Below, piece by piece: positions 43,591 to 52,650 of a stretch of 64,000 nt of DNA. The notes beneath the pieces were generated by a model, which was given only the letters and a program-made list of their open reading frames with translations, was not told the origin of the DNA and searched no databases. Position 1 is the stretch's first letter; every line of letters starts with the position of its first letter. The position numbers and the translations under genes were made by a program. The stretch is from Thermofontimicrobium_A sp034505795 (lineage in GTDB: Bacteria > Zhuqueibacterota > Zhuqueibacteria > Thermofontimicrobiales > Thermofontimicrobiaceae): assembly GCA_034505795.1 (NCBI GenBank), contig JAPDQM010000003.1, positions 1-64,000 of the forward strand, written 5' to 3'.

Positions 43591-43674
43591 TGTCATTACG
43601 AGCACATCCGCCAGTGGACGGATGTCCCTTCTGCCAGTTGAGATCGCTGGTCTACCAAAAGACGGATCGCAATG
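43591..43674. repeat. Small inverted-repeat element (MITE/REP-like)
   Basis: The 84-base element begins TGTCATTACGAG and ends ATCGCAATGAC, imperfect terminal inverted repeats. Inside is the palindrome ACATCCGCCAGTGGACGGAT (43604-43623), related to the repeat cores at 18041, 22864, 48854 and 58966. Confidence 0.6.
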
Positions 43675-43903
43675 ACTGGCTGTTATAAAATTTGATTAAA
43701 TCTGATCTTTTTCGAGCCGTCTCTGTGATAATTACTCTAATTATTTACCTGGCAGGATAACGCCCATTTTCTATAATCAGTTGACTACACCAATCGCATG
43801 AAAAATTGGTGGTGAGAGAATGCTCCATCGCCCCTAAGACTATAATTGAGCGAACAAAAATTATTCCCTGCTGCTGGAAATCACAAAATTTTAAACAAAA
43901 ATC

Positions 43904-43932
43904 TTGCATCTGAAAGATAATTGTCCTATTTT
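43904..43932 (+). promoter_or_regulatory. Sigma70-type promoter of the sirtuin gene
   Basis: TTGCAT (43904-43909) and TATTTT (43927-43932) are 17 bp apart; start near 43939, about 23 bases before the start codon. Confidence 0.6.
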
Positions 43933-43961
43933 TTAGCAAACGAAAATAGCAGGAGATGGAT

Positions 43962-44696
43962 ATGTTTTCAATGCAATTGATCAAAAGGCTCAGCCAGGCG
44001 ACCTCAGTCAGCGCGCTCACTGGAGCCGGCATTTCTGCAGAAAGCGGGGTGCCGACGTTTCGCGGGGAGGAAGGACTGTGGAAAAAGTTTCGACCGGAAG
44101 AATTGGCCAATTTTGATTCATTTATCAGTAACCCCCGCCTGGTATGGGAGTGGTATAATTATCGAAAACATCTCATCAGTCAGGTCAAACCCAATCCTGG
44201 GCACTATGCGTTGGTGGAAATGGAGGCTCGATTTCAGGATTTTCATTTAATCACGCAGAATGTGGATGGATTGCATCGTCTGGCTGGCAGCCAGAGAATC
44301 TATGAACTGCATGGGAACATTATGCGCAGCCGTTGCGTTGACTGTAATAAACTGATATTTGATATCTCATTCGAGCTCGGGGAAGAATTACCACGCTGCG
44401 AGTGTGGCGGGCTGATTCGACCGGATGTGGTCTGGTTTGGAGAAGCACTGCCGCAAGAGGAGTTGCGACTGGCGGTGGAAGCGGCGCAGCAGGCCGAGGT
44501 ATTTCTCTGTGTTGGAACTTCGGCCATTGTGCAGCCAGCGGCGTCATTGCCGATCCAAGCGAAATATGCCGGCGCTTATGTCGTTGAAATTAATCTGGAG
44601 CCAACGGCGATTTCGACACTGGTTGATGAAAGCATCCTGGGAAAAGCGGGCGAAATCTTGCCCCGCTTGCTGACCGCGCTGGCGGCAGCAAATTGA
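43962..44696 (+). CDS. cobB: NAD-dependent protein deacylase (SIR2 family)
   Basis: A 244-residue sirtuin that removes acyl groups from lysine using NAD. Motifs: SALTGAGISAESGVPTFRG (about 17-35, NAD binding), LITQNVDGLHRLAG, catalytic His in YELHGNIM, zinc-binding Cys pairs RCVDC and PRCECGG, VGTSAIVQPAA and VEINLEPT. Length is typical. The start is at ATG 43962 because AGGAG (43951-43955) is then six bases upstream; ATG 43956 would leave no spacing. It may be a desuccinylase/demalonylase or deacetylase; I could not settle the class from the sequence. Confidence 0.92.
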   Translation: MFSMQLIKRLSQATSVSALTGAGISAESGVPTFRGEEGLWKKFRPEELANFDSFISNPRLVWEWYNYRKHLISQVKPNPGHYALVEMEARFQDFHLITQNVDGLHRLAGSQRIYELHGNIMRSRCVDCNKLIFDISFELGEELPRCECGGLIRPDVVWFGEALPQEELRLAVEAAQQAEVFLCVGTSAIVQPAASLPIQAKYAGAYVVEINLEPTAISTLVDESILGKAGEILPRLLTALAAAN

Positions 44697-44781
44697 TTCA
44701 TCCATGATAGCATGGATTCATTGGCGCCGCGACATTCCAATGATTGCTCGATAAACAATCGCATAACTAATAGTCTCTAGA

Positions 44782-46983
44782 ATGAATCACCATACGTCGA
44801 AATTTGCATTCAAAAGACTGCACCCTTTGGGGGCGCCTGCCTTTATTTTTGGTATAATCCTTATGTTCCTTGCCGGGAGCTTCGGGTGTGCATACTATAA
44901 TACGTTTTTCAATGCCAAAAAATTTTATAATGATGCAGAGAAGGAGCGACTCAAACGTGAAAATGATGTTCGCAAAAGAGGCCAGGCAGCAAAGCAGGGC
45001 GGCAGTCAGGTGACCCCTTCAGAGATCAAAAATTATGATAAATCGATTGAAAAAGCATCAAAAGTTCTGGAACTGTTTCCGAAAAGCAAGTACGTTGACG
45101 ATGCGCTATTTTTGTTAGGACAATGTTTTTTTAGAAAGGAAGACTATAACAAGGCCAAGCGAAAATTTTTAGAGCTGATCGAAAATTTTGGCAATAGCGA
45201 GTTTGCTCCAGCCGCCAGATTGTGGCTGGGGAAGACGAATATCGAACTTCAGGATTATGAGACGGCTGAGAAGAATTTTCATGATATTTTAAATAGCAAT
45301 GTACCCGATGAGGTGCGTGACGAAGCCCAATTGCTGCTGGGGGGGCTGTTCAAGCATAAGGGCGATTATATTACTGCAGTTAGTGAATATGCAACGGCTG
45401 CTAAACGCGCCAGGAAAAAAGAGATTCGGGCCAATGCATTTTATGAAATGGGCGAATGCTATTACAAGTTAAAGAATTTTGCCAAAGCTGTAGAGAGTTT
45501 TAAGCAAGCGCGCAAATTTAGTCCGGATGAAAAGTTCGAGTTCAACGTGATGCTACGAGCTGGCCTGGCCTTGAAAGAAATGGAAAAGTATGATGAAGCC
45601 ATAAAGCTATTTTCTAATTTCCTGGGGGATGCGGTTAATGAAGCCAATTGGCCGTTGTGTCGGCTCGAGATCGGCCACTGCTATCGCTTAAAGGGTGACT
45701 TTGATAGCGCCATTGGTTGGTATCTGGATGTTACGACGCAGCACGCGCGCACCGAGGAAGCGGCAAGTGCCTATTACTATTTGGGTAAAATCTATCAAGA
45801 GCAAAAAGCAGAATATCAGTTTGCTAAGGATTACTTCGACAAGGCCGTAGCCGAAAACTCCAGAGCTGAAACTTATGCCAGTGCCAATGCCATGAGCAAG
45901 AGCATCCAACGGTTGTTGGCGCTGAAGGCCGATATTATTGCGCAGCGCCAGAAGATAGCGCGAGGGGATTCCATAGCCGCGACAATGGATAGCGTAGATG
46001 TAGGGCGACTTGAAAATCCCGGCCGTTACCAGACTGCTGGCGATTCCATTCGTGCTGATACCAGTCTGGTGCTCGCTGATACCCTAGCTAATGAGCGCCG
46101 CGAGGAGTTGGCTCTGGCCAGACAGCGAGAGTCAAACAAATCGGAACCCCTGTCGATGCCCAATCAGCCGAGGAATCAGAATCAGAAAATGGTGCTGAAA
46201 ACCGGTGAGTTGGGCACTCCCCGGGAGGAATTGATCAAAGACAAACTGTTATTGGGTGAGATTTATCTGTTTGAGTTCAATCAGCCCGATTCAGCGTTGA
46301 AGGAATTTATCGATGTGTTAGAAATGGATACCTCGAGAGCGGTTATACCCAAAACACTGTTTACGATTGGGTTTATTTGTGAAACTTATAAAAAGGACAC
46401 TTCGCTCGCCGATTCGGTTTATCAACGCCTGATTACTTTATACCCCGATGATCCATTGGCACGGCACGCCCGCAAAAAGATTAAAACATTAAAAGTGACC
46501 GATTTTGAGGCACCGCTGGCGGAGAAATTTCGGACCGCGGAGCAGGCCTATCTCGAATCTAAAAATTTCGACTATGCGATCAATACTTTCGAGTCCATTT
46601 TTCAAAATTATCCGCAATCGGAATGGGCGCCCAAAGCACTACTGGCCGCGGGCTGGGTATATGAACATAGCATGCGACAGCCAGATAAAGCATTTCAGAC
46701 CTACGAAAGCCTGTTAGAGAAATATCCCGCATCCATCTATGCCAAACGCGTAAAGCCCAAAGTCGAAAAAGTTCGCCAGGCTCGAGCGGCTGCCGCGAAA
46801 GGAGCTGCAGCCGATTCGTTAGCCCTGGCCGCTATCGATGACGAGAGAGAAAAGATTATTGCACCCAGCGACACCAGCCAGATGGCGGAAATGACATCGA
46901 TGGAGCAGGAAAAGTATCGCCTCTTTTTGCGTCAGGAAATGCAGAAAAATGATCCCCGAAGGAAAACGCCCAAGCGGTGGTAA
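44782..46983 (+). CDS. TPR-repeat outer-membrane lipoprotein
   Basis: A 733-residue lipoprotein. The signal peptide has a lipobox near residue 36 (LAGSFGCAYYNTFFNAKKFY); CAYYNTFFNA is a shared start of a lipoprotein family in FCB bacteria. It is almost all TPR/Tol-Pal-type repeats: about 85-360 (SKYVDDALFLLGQCFFRKED, EFAPAARLWLGKTNIELQD, NAFYEMGECYYKLKNFAKA) and, after a low-complexity linker (about 395-470), about 490-680 (SEWAPKALLAAGWVYEHS, YPASIYAKRVKPKVEKV). The pattern resembles BamD/YbgF-type assembly proteins. Role is inferred as envelope assembly. pyrK follows after 5 bp, possibly by chance. Confidence 0.87.
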   Translation: MNHHTSKFAFKRLHPLGAPAFIFGIILMFLAGSFGCAYYNTFFNAKKFYNDAEKERLKRENDVRKRGQAAKQGGSQVTPSEIKNYDKSIEKASKVLELFPKSKYVDDALFLLGQCFFRKEDYNKAKRKFLELIENFGNSEFAPAARLWLGKTNIELQDYETAEKNFHDILNSNVPDEVRDEAQLLLGGLFKHKGDYITAVSEYATAAKRARKKEIRANAFYEMGECYYKLKNFAKAVESFKQARKFSPDEKFEFNVMLRAGLALKEMEKYDEAIKLFSNFLGDAVNEANWPLCRLEIGHCYRLKGDFDSAIGWYLDVTTQHARTEEAASAYYYLGKIYQEQKAEYQFAKDYFDKAVAENSRAETYASANAMSKSIQRLLALKADIIAQRQKIARGDSIAATMDSVDVGRLENPGRYQTAGDSIRADTSLVLADTLANERREELALARQRESNKSEPLSMPNQPRNQNQKMVLKTGELGTPREELIKDKLLLGEIYLFEFNQPDSALKEFIDVLEMDTSRAVIPKTLFTIGFICETYKKDTSLADSVYQRLITLYPDDPLARHARKKIKTLKVTDFEAPLAEKFRTAEQAYLESKNFDYAINTFESIFQNYPQSEWAPKALLAAGWVYEHSMRQPDKAFQTYESLLEKYPASIYAKRVKPKVEKVRQARAAAAKGAAADSLALAAIDDEREKIIAPSDTSQMAEMTSMEQEKYRLFLRQEMQKNDPRRKTPKRW

Positions 46984-46988
46984 TTGTT

Positions 46989-47816
46989 ATGACCCACAAA
47001 CAAGCTGAAACGCCCCCTCTATCTCCTCGGCTCATCAAATCGCCCATCATCCAGAACGAGCGAGTCGCCCGCGACATCGTTCGACTGCGAATCGCCGCAG
47101 TAGAATTGGCGAGGTTCGCCGTTGCGGGTCAATTTGTAAATATCAAAGCGGGGTCTGGGTATTTTCCACTATTAAGACGGCCGTTTAGTATTCATCGGGT
47201 TGATCGAAAATCCGGCTGGGTTGAAATACTATTTAAAATCCTGGGGCCAGGCACAGAATGGCTCAGTCGCTGCACCATCGAGGATGAGTTAGATTTGCTG
47301 GGTCCGCTGGGGAACGGTTTTCAGCTTACCGGAGGATTTAGTCAGGCCGTGTTGATAGCTGGCGGATTGGGAATTGCGCCGCTGCTTTTTTTAGCCCAGG
47401 AACTTCGGCAGCGACAGATTGCTGTGACTTTACTTTATGGCAACAAATCTTACGATACCTGTTGTTGCCAAAGCGATTTCGAAGAATTGGGAGTTCAGAG
47501 TTGGGTAGCGACAGAAGATGGTTCGGCTGGCTTTGCCGGCAAAGTGACGGAACTGGCAATGGCTCGTAGTGACCTGTGGCAGCAGCCGCAGACGATGATC
47601 TATGCCTGTGGGCCCAATGCCATGTTGCGACAGGTCACAAGCATGGCCGCAGCAGCTAAAATTCCCTGCCAGATCTCCTTGGAGACAATGATGGCATGTG
47701 GTTTTGGGGTGTGCCTGGGGTGCGTGGTCAAATCGACTGCAACCAATGTGCCATTTAAATATGTATGCAAAGATGGTCCAATATTTTGGTCAAACGAGAT
47801 AGATTTCAGTGAATAA
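46989..47816 (+). CDS. pyrK: Dihydroorotate dehydrogenase B, electron-transfer subunit
   Basis: A 275-residue iron-sulfur flavoprotein that passes electrons from dihydroorotate oxidation to NAD in pyrimidine synthesis. The FAD-binding RRPFSIHRVD (about 61-70), NAD-binding AGGLGIAPLLFLAQEL (about 119-134) and YACGPNAMLRQV are present. The [2Fe-2S] ligands are CGFGVCLGCVV and the later VCKDGP, four Cys in the C-terminal 50 residues. The start at ATG 46989 is five bases after the stop of the TPR gene; a GTG at 46977 overlaps it. pyrD overlaps its end by 8 bp. Confidence 0.92.
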   Translation: MTHKQAETPPLSPRLIKSPIIQNERVARDIVRLRIAAVELARFAVAGQFVNIKAGSGYFPLLRRPFSIHRVDRKSGWVEILFKILGPGTEWLSRCTIEDELDLLGPLGNGFQLTGGFSQAVLIAGGLGIAPLLFLAQELRQRQIAVTLLYGNKSYDTCCCQSDFEELGVQSWVATEDGSAGFAGKVTELAMARSDLWQQPQTMIYACGPNAMLRQVTSMAAAAKIPCQISLETMMACGFGVCLGCVVKSTATNVPFKYVCKDGPIFWSNEIDFSE

Positions 47817-48723
47817 CCTATCGGTCAAGCTCGGTCCGTTGACACTGAAGAATCCGATCCTCACTGCATCGGGTACCTTCGGCTATGGGGCAGAATTTTC
47901 GCCATTTCTAAATTTAAATCGCCTCGGCGGTCTGGTCACCAAGGCGGTTACTGAATCGCCGCGCGCGGGGAATCCACCCCCGCGAATCGTAGAAACCGCC
48001 GGGGGAATGCTCAACTCAATTGGCCTGGCCAATGTTGGCGTTGAGGCATTTATCCGGGAAAAGTTGCCATTTTTGAGAACGCTCGAGACTGCGGTAATCG
48101 TAAATATTGCCGGCAAAACCATTGATGAGTTTGGTCGGGTGATTGCGGCGATCGAGGCTGCCGGCGGCGTGGATGGCTATGAATTGAATGTCTCCTGTCC
48201 CAATGTGAAAGAAGGGGGCATGGCTTTTGGCGCCAGTCCCCAAATCACCGCCGAGGTTACGGGCACGGCACGCCGGATTACCCCTCGCTGTCTGATTGTT
48301 AAGCTGAGTCCCAATGTCACCTCGATCAGCGAGATTGCACGAGCGGCGGAGACCGAAGGTGCGGATGCACTGGCCGTTATCAATACCCTGGTTGGCATGG
48401 CGGTCGACATTCATAGTCGCCGGCCGAAATTGGCAACGATTACTGGCGGGCTTTCAGGGCCTGCGATCAAGCCGATTGCCATTGCCAAGGTATTTGAGGT
48501 CAGTCGAGCAGTATCCATCCCGGTGATCGGGATTGGCGGTATCATGAACGTTGATGATGTGCTGGAATTTCTAATTACCGGAGCAACGGCGATCGAGCTT
48601 GGTACCGCTAATTTTATCGATCCGCAGGTTGCAGAGCAAATAGTTGCGGGCCTGGAAGCCTACACTCAAGGTCATGGGATTCAGGATATCCATGAGATTA
48701 TTGGCAGTATCAGATTGGGGTGA
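47809..48723 (+). CDS. pyrD: Dihydroorotate dehydrogenase B, catalytic subunit
   Basis: A 304-residue class 1B enzyme oxidising dihydroorotate to orotate. Motifs: NPILTASGTFGYG (about 15-27), catalytic Cys in LNVSCPNVKEGGMAFG (about 126-140), LIVKLSPNVTSI, the FMN-binding VIGIGGIMNVDDVLEF and GATAIELGTANF. The start is a GTG at 47809 overlapping pyrK by 8 bp, a coupling typical of pyrKD; the two form the heterotetramer. Length fits the family. Confidence 0.94.
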   Translation: MNNLSVKLGPLTLKNPILTASGTFGYGAEFSPFLNLNRLGGLVTKAVTESPRAGNPPPRIVETAGGMLNSIGLANVGVEAFIREKLPFLRTLETAVIVNIAGKTIDEFGRVIAAIEAAGGVDGYELNVSCPNVKEGGMAFGASPQITAEVTGTARRITPRCLIVKLSPNVTSISEIARAAETEGADALAVINTLVGMAVDIHSRRPKLATITGGLSGPAIKPIAIAKVFEVSRAVSIPVIGIGGIMNVDDVLEFLITGATAIELGTANFIDPQVAEQIVAGLEAYTQGHGIQDIHEIIGSIRLG

Positions 48724-48818
48724 ACCTACCATCCGCGGAAATCGATACATTCCATTACGGCAGCATATTTAAATCTTTTTCTTGAGGTCTCTATGCTGCA
48801 AAGTCAATGATCTTGTTT

Positions 48819-48900
48819 ATGAATGAGTGCACTCTAATAACCGCTAATTCCACTATCCGTCAGTTGGCGCACGGTTAAAGGCCTTTTAAAGTGGACTCAT
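48819..48900. mobile_element. MITE-like element, copy A (82 bp)
   Basis: Terminal inverted repeats ATGAATGAGTGCACTCTAA (left, 48819-48837) and GCCTTTTAAAGTGGACTCAT (right, 48881-48900; its complement reads ATGAGTCCACTTTAAAAGGC). The interior holds the palindromic core ATCCGTCAGTTGGCGCACGG (48854-48873). A longer relative with the same ends is at 58881-59011. No coding capacity. Confidence 0.6.
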
Positions 48901-48931
48901 GAATCAAATTAACAAGTAGAGGGAGGTTGCG

Positions 48932-49528
48932 ATGCAGAAAATTGCAGGCCTGCTCATTTTGATAATGGCGATGAACTGTGCTTTGTTTAATCGAAAGCCA
49001 AAAGAGAACCGTGAGATCGACGGGGTCATCTATCTGGCTGAGGAAGAGCCCGGCGTGAAAGAAAAAAAGGCTCGTGCCGCGAAAAGCACCAGTGAGACCG
49101 ATAACAAGAGCAAGAAAATCGAAATACCGCCTGAAGAGTTGCGCGATTTTAAAAAAGCCGAAGGCATTACTTTCTTGAGCGAGGAAGACCAGGCAAAAGA
49201 GGCGCCGAATCAGTCATTTAAGCCCAGCCAGGGCATTGAAACGGGCCGGGCGTCCTACTATGCGCTTGAATTAAAAGGCAGCCGGACCGCCAGCGGCGAA
49301 ATTTACGATCCCACCAAATTGACTGCGGCTCATCCAACCCTCCCGTTTGGTACCATGGTTCGTGTCACTAACCTTTACAACCAGGAGAGCGTTATCGTTC
49401 GTATTAATGATCGGGGGCCACGGGTCCGTTCGCGAATTATTGATCTATCTTACGCCGCAGCCGAAAAATTGGGCTTCATTAAACAGGGGATCACCCAGGT
49501 CTCAGTTGAAGTGGTGAAAGATCGCTAA
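48932..49528 (+). CDS. RlpA-like lipoprotein (septal ring lytic transglycosylase family)
   Basis: A 198-residue protein; the signal peptide ends in MNCALF (lipobox-like Cys about 17). A charged, Lys/Glu-rich linker (about 30-105) leads to a double-psi beta-barrel of about 90 residues: GRASYYALELKGSRTASGEI, LTAAHPTLPFGTMVRVTNL, VIVRINDRGPRVRSRIIDLS. This is the RlpA fold; in the best-studied members it cleaves glycan strands lacking stem peptides. The SPOR domain usual in RlpA is missing. GGAGG precedes the ATG. Confidence 0.88.
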   Translation: MQKIAGLLILIMAMNCALFNRKPKENREIDGVIYLAEEEPGVKEKKARAAKSTSETDNKSKKIEIPPEELRDFKKAEGITFLSEEDQAKEAPNQSFKPSQGIETGRASYYALELKGSRTASGEIYDPTKLTAAHPTLPFGTMVRVTNLYNQESVIVRINDRGPRVRSRIIDLSYAAAEKLGFIKQGITQVSVEVVKDR

Positions 49529-49587
49529 TACAACTGTCGAACAGTAGCTACATTAAACCAACCTAATCTCACAGGAGGACATGTTTC

Positions 49588-50415
49588 TTGGATCTTAGGA
49601 AATTGGGTCAACGGGTTCTGGTGGCGATGTTTGGTGCGCCACTCATTATCTTCGTGATTCTCAAAGGAGGGTGGCCTCTCGTGGCCCTGGCGCTGATTAT
49701 TAATTTGCGTTCGCAATACGAGTTTTATCGCTTGACCGAGGCCAAAGGCATGCTACCGTTCAAAATCTTGGGGCTAATCGGAACGGTTTTGATCACGATT
49801 TCCTTTTATCTTTATGGCCTAGAAAAGCTGTGGTTAATTGTCACCATGCTTTTTTATGTCACATTATTGCTGGAACTGTTCCGCAACAATGGGTCGGCGA
49901 CATTGAATGTTTCAGCAACTACCTGGGGCTTTTTCTATCCGACATGTTTTTTTGGTTTCCATATTCTGATCCGTGAACTACCGCGGTCGCTGCAACTGGA
50001 CTATGCTGTCGGTGGGAGTTGGCTGCTGTTGATGTTGCTGACGATCTGGATTTGTGATACAGCCGCCTATTTCGTAGGTTCAATGTTAGGAAAGCATAAA
50101 CTATACCAGCGGGTCAGTCCCCACAAAACCGTTGAAGGGGCAATTGCTGGTTTCATTTTTGCCATCCTCACAGCTTATGTATTGCATGTGACCTATGTGA
50201 AATCAATCGACCTGCATCATTGTTTAATCATTGGTGTTATGATCGGAGTGATGAGCCAGATCGGTGATCTGGTGGAATCGGTATTTAAACGCGATGTTGG
50301 GGTTAAGGATACTGCGGCTATTCTTCCGGGCCACGGCGGTTTTCTGGACCGCTTTGATGCCCCTTTGTTTGTAGCCCCATTAATGTACCTCTACCTGCGG
50401 TACATTGTGTTTTAA
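49588..50415 (+). CDS. cdsA: Phosphatidate cytidylyltransferase
   Basis: A 275-residue membrane enzyme making CDP-diacylglycerol from phosphatidate and CTP, the precursor of phospholipids. About six to eight membrane helices; the CdsA signature spans ESVFKRDVGVKDTAAILPGH and GGFLDRFD near the C-terminus (about 231-260). The start codon is TTG at 49588: AGGAGG (49573-49578) is nine bases upstream, while the nearby ATG at 49581 is followed by a stop after five codons. Length is normal. Confidence 0.93.
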   Translation: MDLRKLGQRVLVAMFGAPLIIFVILKGGWPLVALALIINLRSQYEFYRLTEAKGMLPFKILGLIGTVLITISFYLYGLEKLWLIVTMLFYVTLLLELFRNNGSATLNVSATTWGFFYPTCFFGFHILIRELPRSLQLDYAVGGSWLLLMLLTIWICDTAAYFVGSMLGKHKLYQRVSPHKTVEGAIAGFIFAILTAYVLHVTYVKSIDLHHCLIIGVMIGVMSQIGDLVESVFKRDVGVKDTAAILPGHGGFLDRFDAPLFVAPLMYLYLRYIVF

Positions 50416-50488
50416 ACAGGCACTGAGCGAAATTAGGGATACGACCCGTCATTGCTGCCGAACCGATCCAATGATCTTATTTTTTAAC

Positions 50489-50516
50489 TTGACATTTACA
50501 AGATTTCTCATTAAAT
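50489..50516 (+). promoter_or_regulatory. Sigma70-type promoter of the coiled-coil protein gene
   Basis: A perfect TTGACA (50489-50494) and TTAAAT (50511-50516) are 16 bp apart; start near 50523, about 88 bases before the ATG. Confidence 0.65.
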
Positions 50517-50610
50517 TGTGCCGCATTTAAAGCATAGTCTAATGGTATGCACTTTGTCGGTTTTTTGACTTACTTACAACTGCCCCAATACCTTTCGAGA
50601 GGAGGAAGTT

Positions 50611-50982
50611 ATGGGATTTGTTGATGATCTAACCAATGCTTTCAAAAAAGGCATCGGCGTTCTCGCTCGCAAAACAGATGAATATACCAAGATCGGCAAA
50701 ATTAAGGTCGATATCATTGGCATCAAGCGAGAGATCGACAAGAAGTTCAACGAGCTTGGGGGAAAAACTTATCAATTATTGGTCGAACTGAAAGACACCA
50801 AAATTGCTGCTAATCAGGAAGTTCAACAACTCATTACAGGCATCCAGAATTTAAATGATCAGCTCAAACAGAAAAAGGAAGAATTGGATCGCGTTCGGGC
50901 TGAATATGGCAAACCTCCTGAAGATATCGATGAGTTAGTCAAAAAAGATGCAGAAGTAGAGGAAGGCAAAGCCAAAGGCTAA
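50611..50982 (+). CDS. Small coiled-coil protein of unknown function
   Basis: A 123-residue soluble protein. Residues about 5-30 form an amphipathic helix (DDLTNAFKKGIGVLARKTDE), 30-55 include VDIIGIKREIDKKFNELGGK, and about 60-95 are a coiled coil (EVQQLITGIQNLNDQLKQKK). The C-terminus is acidic/Lys-rich. It has a very strong ribosome-binding site (AGAGGAGGAAG) and its own promoter and terminator, suggesting high expression. The ordering of helix, KxxYxxLGxKxY-like segment and coiled coil recalls small proteins that bind membranes or phage-shock-like systems, but I cannot name the family. Confidence 0.72.
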   Translation: MGFVDDLTNAFKKGIGVLARKTDEYTKIGKIKVDIIGIKREIDKKFNELGGKTYQLLVELKDTKIAANQEVQQLITGIQNLNDQLKQKKEELDRVRAEYGKPPEDIDELVKKDAEVEEGKAKG

Positions 50983-51061
50983 TATTTTTATTATCTCACG
51001 ACCACTCTCTTGAATTGTAAAGTTCTCCAGCTTAGATAGTTCTGCAAACTATTTGAATTGC

Positions 51062-51090
51062 GCCCCACGGTTTCATCGAGTGGGGCTTTT
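51062..51090 (+). terminator. Rho-independent terminator after the coiled-coil gene
   Basis: GCCCCAC (51062-51068) pairs with GTGGGGC (51080-51086), followed by TTTT. It lies 22 bases before the CapA-like gene. Confidence 0.75.
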
Positions 51091-51111
51091 AATTACTCGA
51101 ACAACTGTGAT

Positions 51112-52284
51112 ATGAAGAGAATTATTCTGGTTCTAATAATTGTTTTGGTTGGTGTGAGTTGCCACAATGTCAAACCGGTCGTTCAGGTGGAACCGCCCTT
51201 TGTTTTTAGGCCACAGGCGAGAGAGCTGCCACGACGGCTGCCACTTTTATTCGAGAAGCTGCCGCCTCCATTCCTGTCGATTGCAGCGGTTGGCGACATT
51301 ATGCTGGGTGAAGTGACGCCGCAATATATGCAACAATATGGCGTCAGCTACCCATTCGATAGCACCCGCCAAATACTGGCCGAAGCCGATCTCACCATGG
51401 GCAACCTGGAAGCAGCTTTTTCCAACACCGGCACCCGTTTTGAAAAAAAATTTACTTTCAAAGTCCCGCCCCAATATGCCAAAAGCTTGCTCCACGCCGG
51501 CATCGATGTCGTCACTCTGGCCAATAATCACATTCTCGATTTCGGGATGGAGGCATTAAAAAATACCATCACGACGCTGGATTCACTGGGCATTGACCAT
51601 TGTGGTGCGGGAGTGACATTTGAGGAGGCCATTAAGCCAGCTTTATTGGAACGGAATGGATATCGAGTGGCTGTGCTTGGCTATTCGCTCACTTTTCCCG
51701 AAGAGTTCTGGGCGAACCGACAGCACGGAGGCACGGTTTTCCCTCATGAATCTCTGCTGAAAAAAAGCATTCAACTATGTGAGACGCTGGCCGATATTAC
51801 TATCGTGACCTTCCATTGGGGGGCCGAATTAGCCAATTATCCTAAAGACTATCAAAAACAGATCGCTTACCAGTCCATTGACTACGGTGCAGATCTGGTG
51901 ATTGGGCATCATCCCCATGTGCTGCAGGGCCTGGAGATCTACAAAAACCGATTAATCGCTTACAGTTTGGGCAATTTCACCTTTTCATCCTATAGCCGCA
52001 AAACCACCGAGAGCATTATTCTAAAGGTATTTCTGACTCGGAATGGCCTGCTCTATGCGAAAGCCATTCCCGTTTGTGTGAACAACGATCGGGTTCATTT
52101 TCAACCCAGGCGATTGGTGGGAGCCGAAGCCGATACCGTCCTGGCCCAATTAAGAAGATTCTCGGCCCCACTTAAAAACGCGGCAAGTATCGATGAGCGT
52201 GGCTATATCTCCAGCCAGGGAGCGCTTGTTGCGAAGCATACAATGCCCATAGATACCGCCCGGGTTAAAAACTCCGGTCATTAG
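51112..52284 (+). CDS. CapA-family (poly-gamma-glutamate synthesis-like) lipoprotein
   Basis: A 390-residue lipoprotein with a lipobox (VLVGVSC, Cys about 17). The metallophosphatase-like CapA domain covers about 55-325: SIAAVGDIMLGE, NLEAAFSNTG, VTLANNHILDFG (Asn/His), VTFHWGAELANYPKDYQ and ADLVIGHHPHVLQG, with SLGNFTF later. All metal-site motifs are present. CapA/PgsA proteins act in poly-gamma-glutamate export, but the domain also occurs alone with unknown roles, and no PgsBC genes lie here. The start at ATG 51112 is chosen over 51058, since only it begins with a lipoprotein signal. Confidence 0.88.
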   Translation: MKRIILVLIIVLVGVSCHNVKPVVQVEPPFVFRPQARELPRRLPLLFEKLPPPFLSIAAVGDIMLGEVTPQYMQQYGVSYPFDSTRQILAEADLTMGNLEAAFSNTGTRFEKKFTFKVPPQYAKSLLHAGIDVVTLANNHILDFGMEALKNTITTLDSLGIDHCGAGVTFEEAIKPALLERNGYRVAVLGYSLTFPEEFWANRQHGGTVFPHESLLKKSIQLCETLADITIVTFHWGAELANYPKDYQKQIAYQSIDYGADLVIGHHPHVLQGLEIYKNRLIAYSLGNFTFSSYSRKTTESIILKVFLTRNGLLYAKAIPVCVNNDRVHFQPRRLVGAEADTVLAQLRRFSAPLKNAASIDERGYISSQGALVAKHTMPIDTARVKNSGH

Positions 52285-52614
52285 TACTTTATTGGCAGTG
52301 GATTCAACAAGAGGCAGATGTTGGGAGCTGTTTATCCATCCGATGGTTGCAAAACAGTAGCCCAATCAATCGTTGTGTCCCAGCCAGGTTCTTTCTCAAG
52401 GCGCTTGGCTAAAAAATACAGCACTGAAATTAGCAATGCTGCTGACAGACCCTTGCTTTTATAGTTATGGATAGCAGCAACATTTGAATTCTCCTGCTAT
52501 CCACTGCAAAACTGATCAAAATCTCGGGACAATGGTTCGTTCTTGGTCCCCCCTTTTGAGCAGAAGTCCAATCATCTGGTTTGAGCTGAAGCCAATCACC
52601 CGAAAGCCATTTCC
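52285..52614. other. Intergenic region before the DUF2851 gene
   Basis: No gene, clear promoter or terminator is seen. The following gene's start may lie at 52615 or 52651. Confidence 0.5.
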
Positions 52615-52650
52615 ATGCTGGTTCAAACGTCGCAGGAGGCGAGAAAAGCC

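Larger units (their letters stand above)
43437..43961. other. Intergenic region with divergent promoters and a palindromic repeat
   Basis: No gene. It holds the SLBB gene's promoter (43504-43532), a repeat element at 43591-43674 and the sirtuin gene's promoter (43904-43932). Confidence 0.6.
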
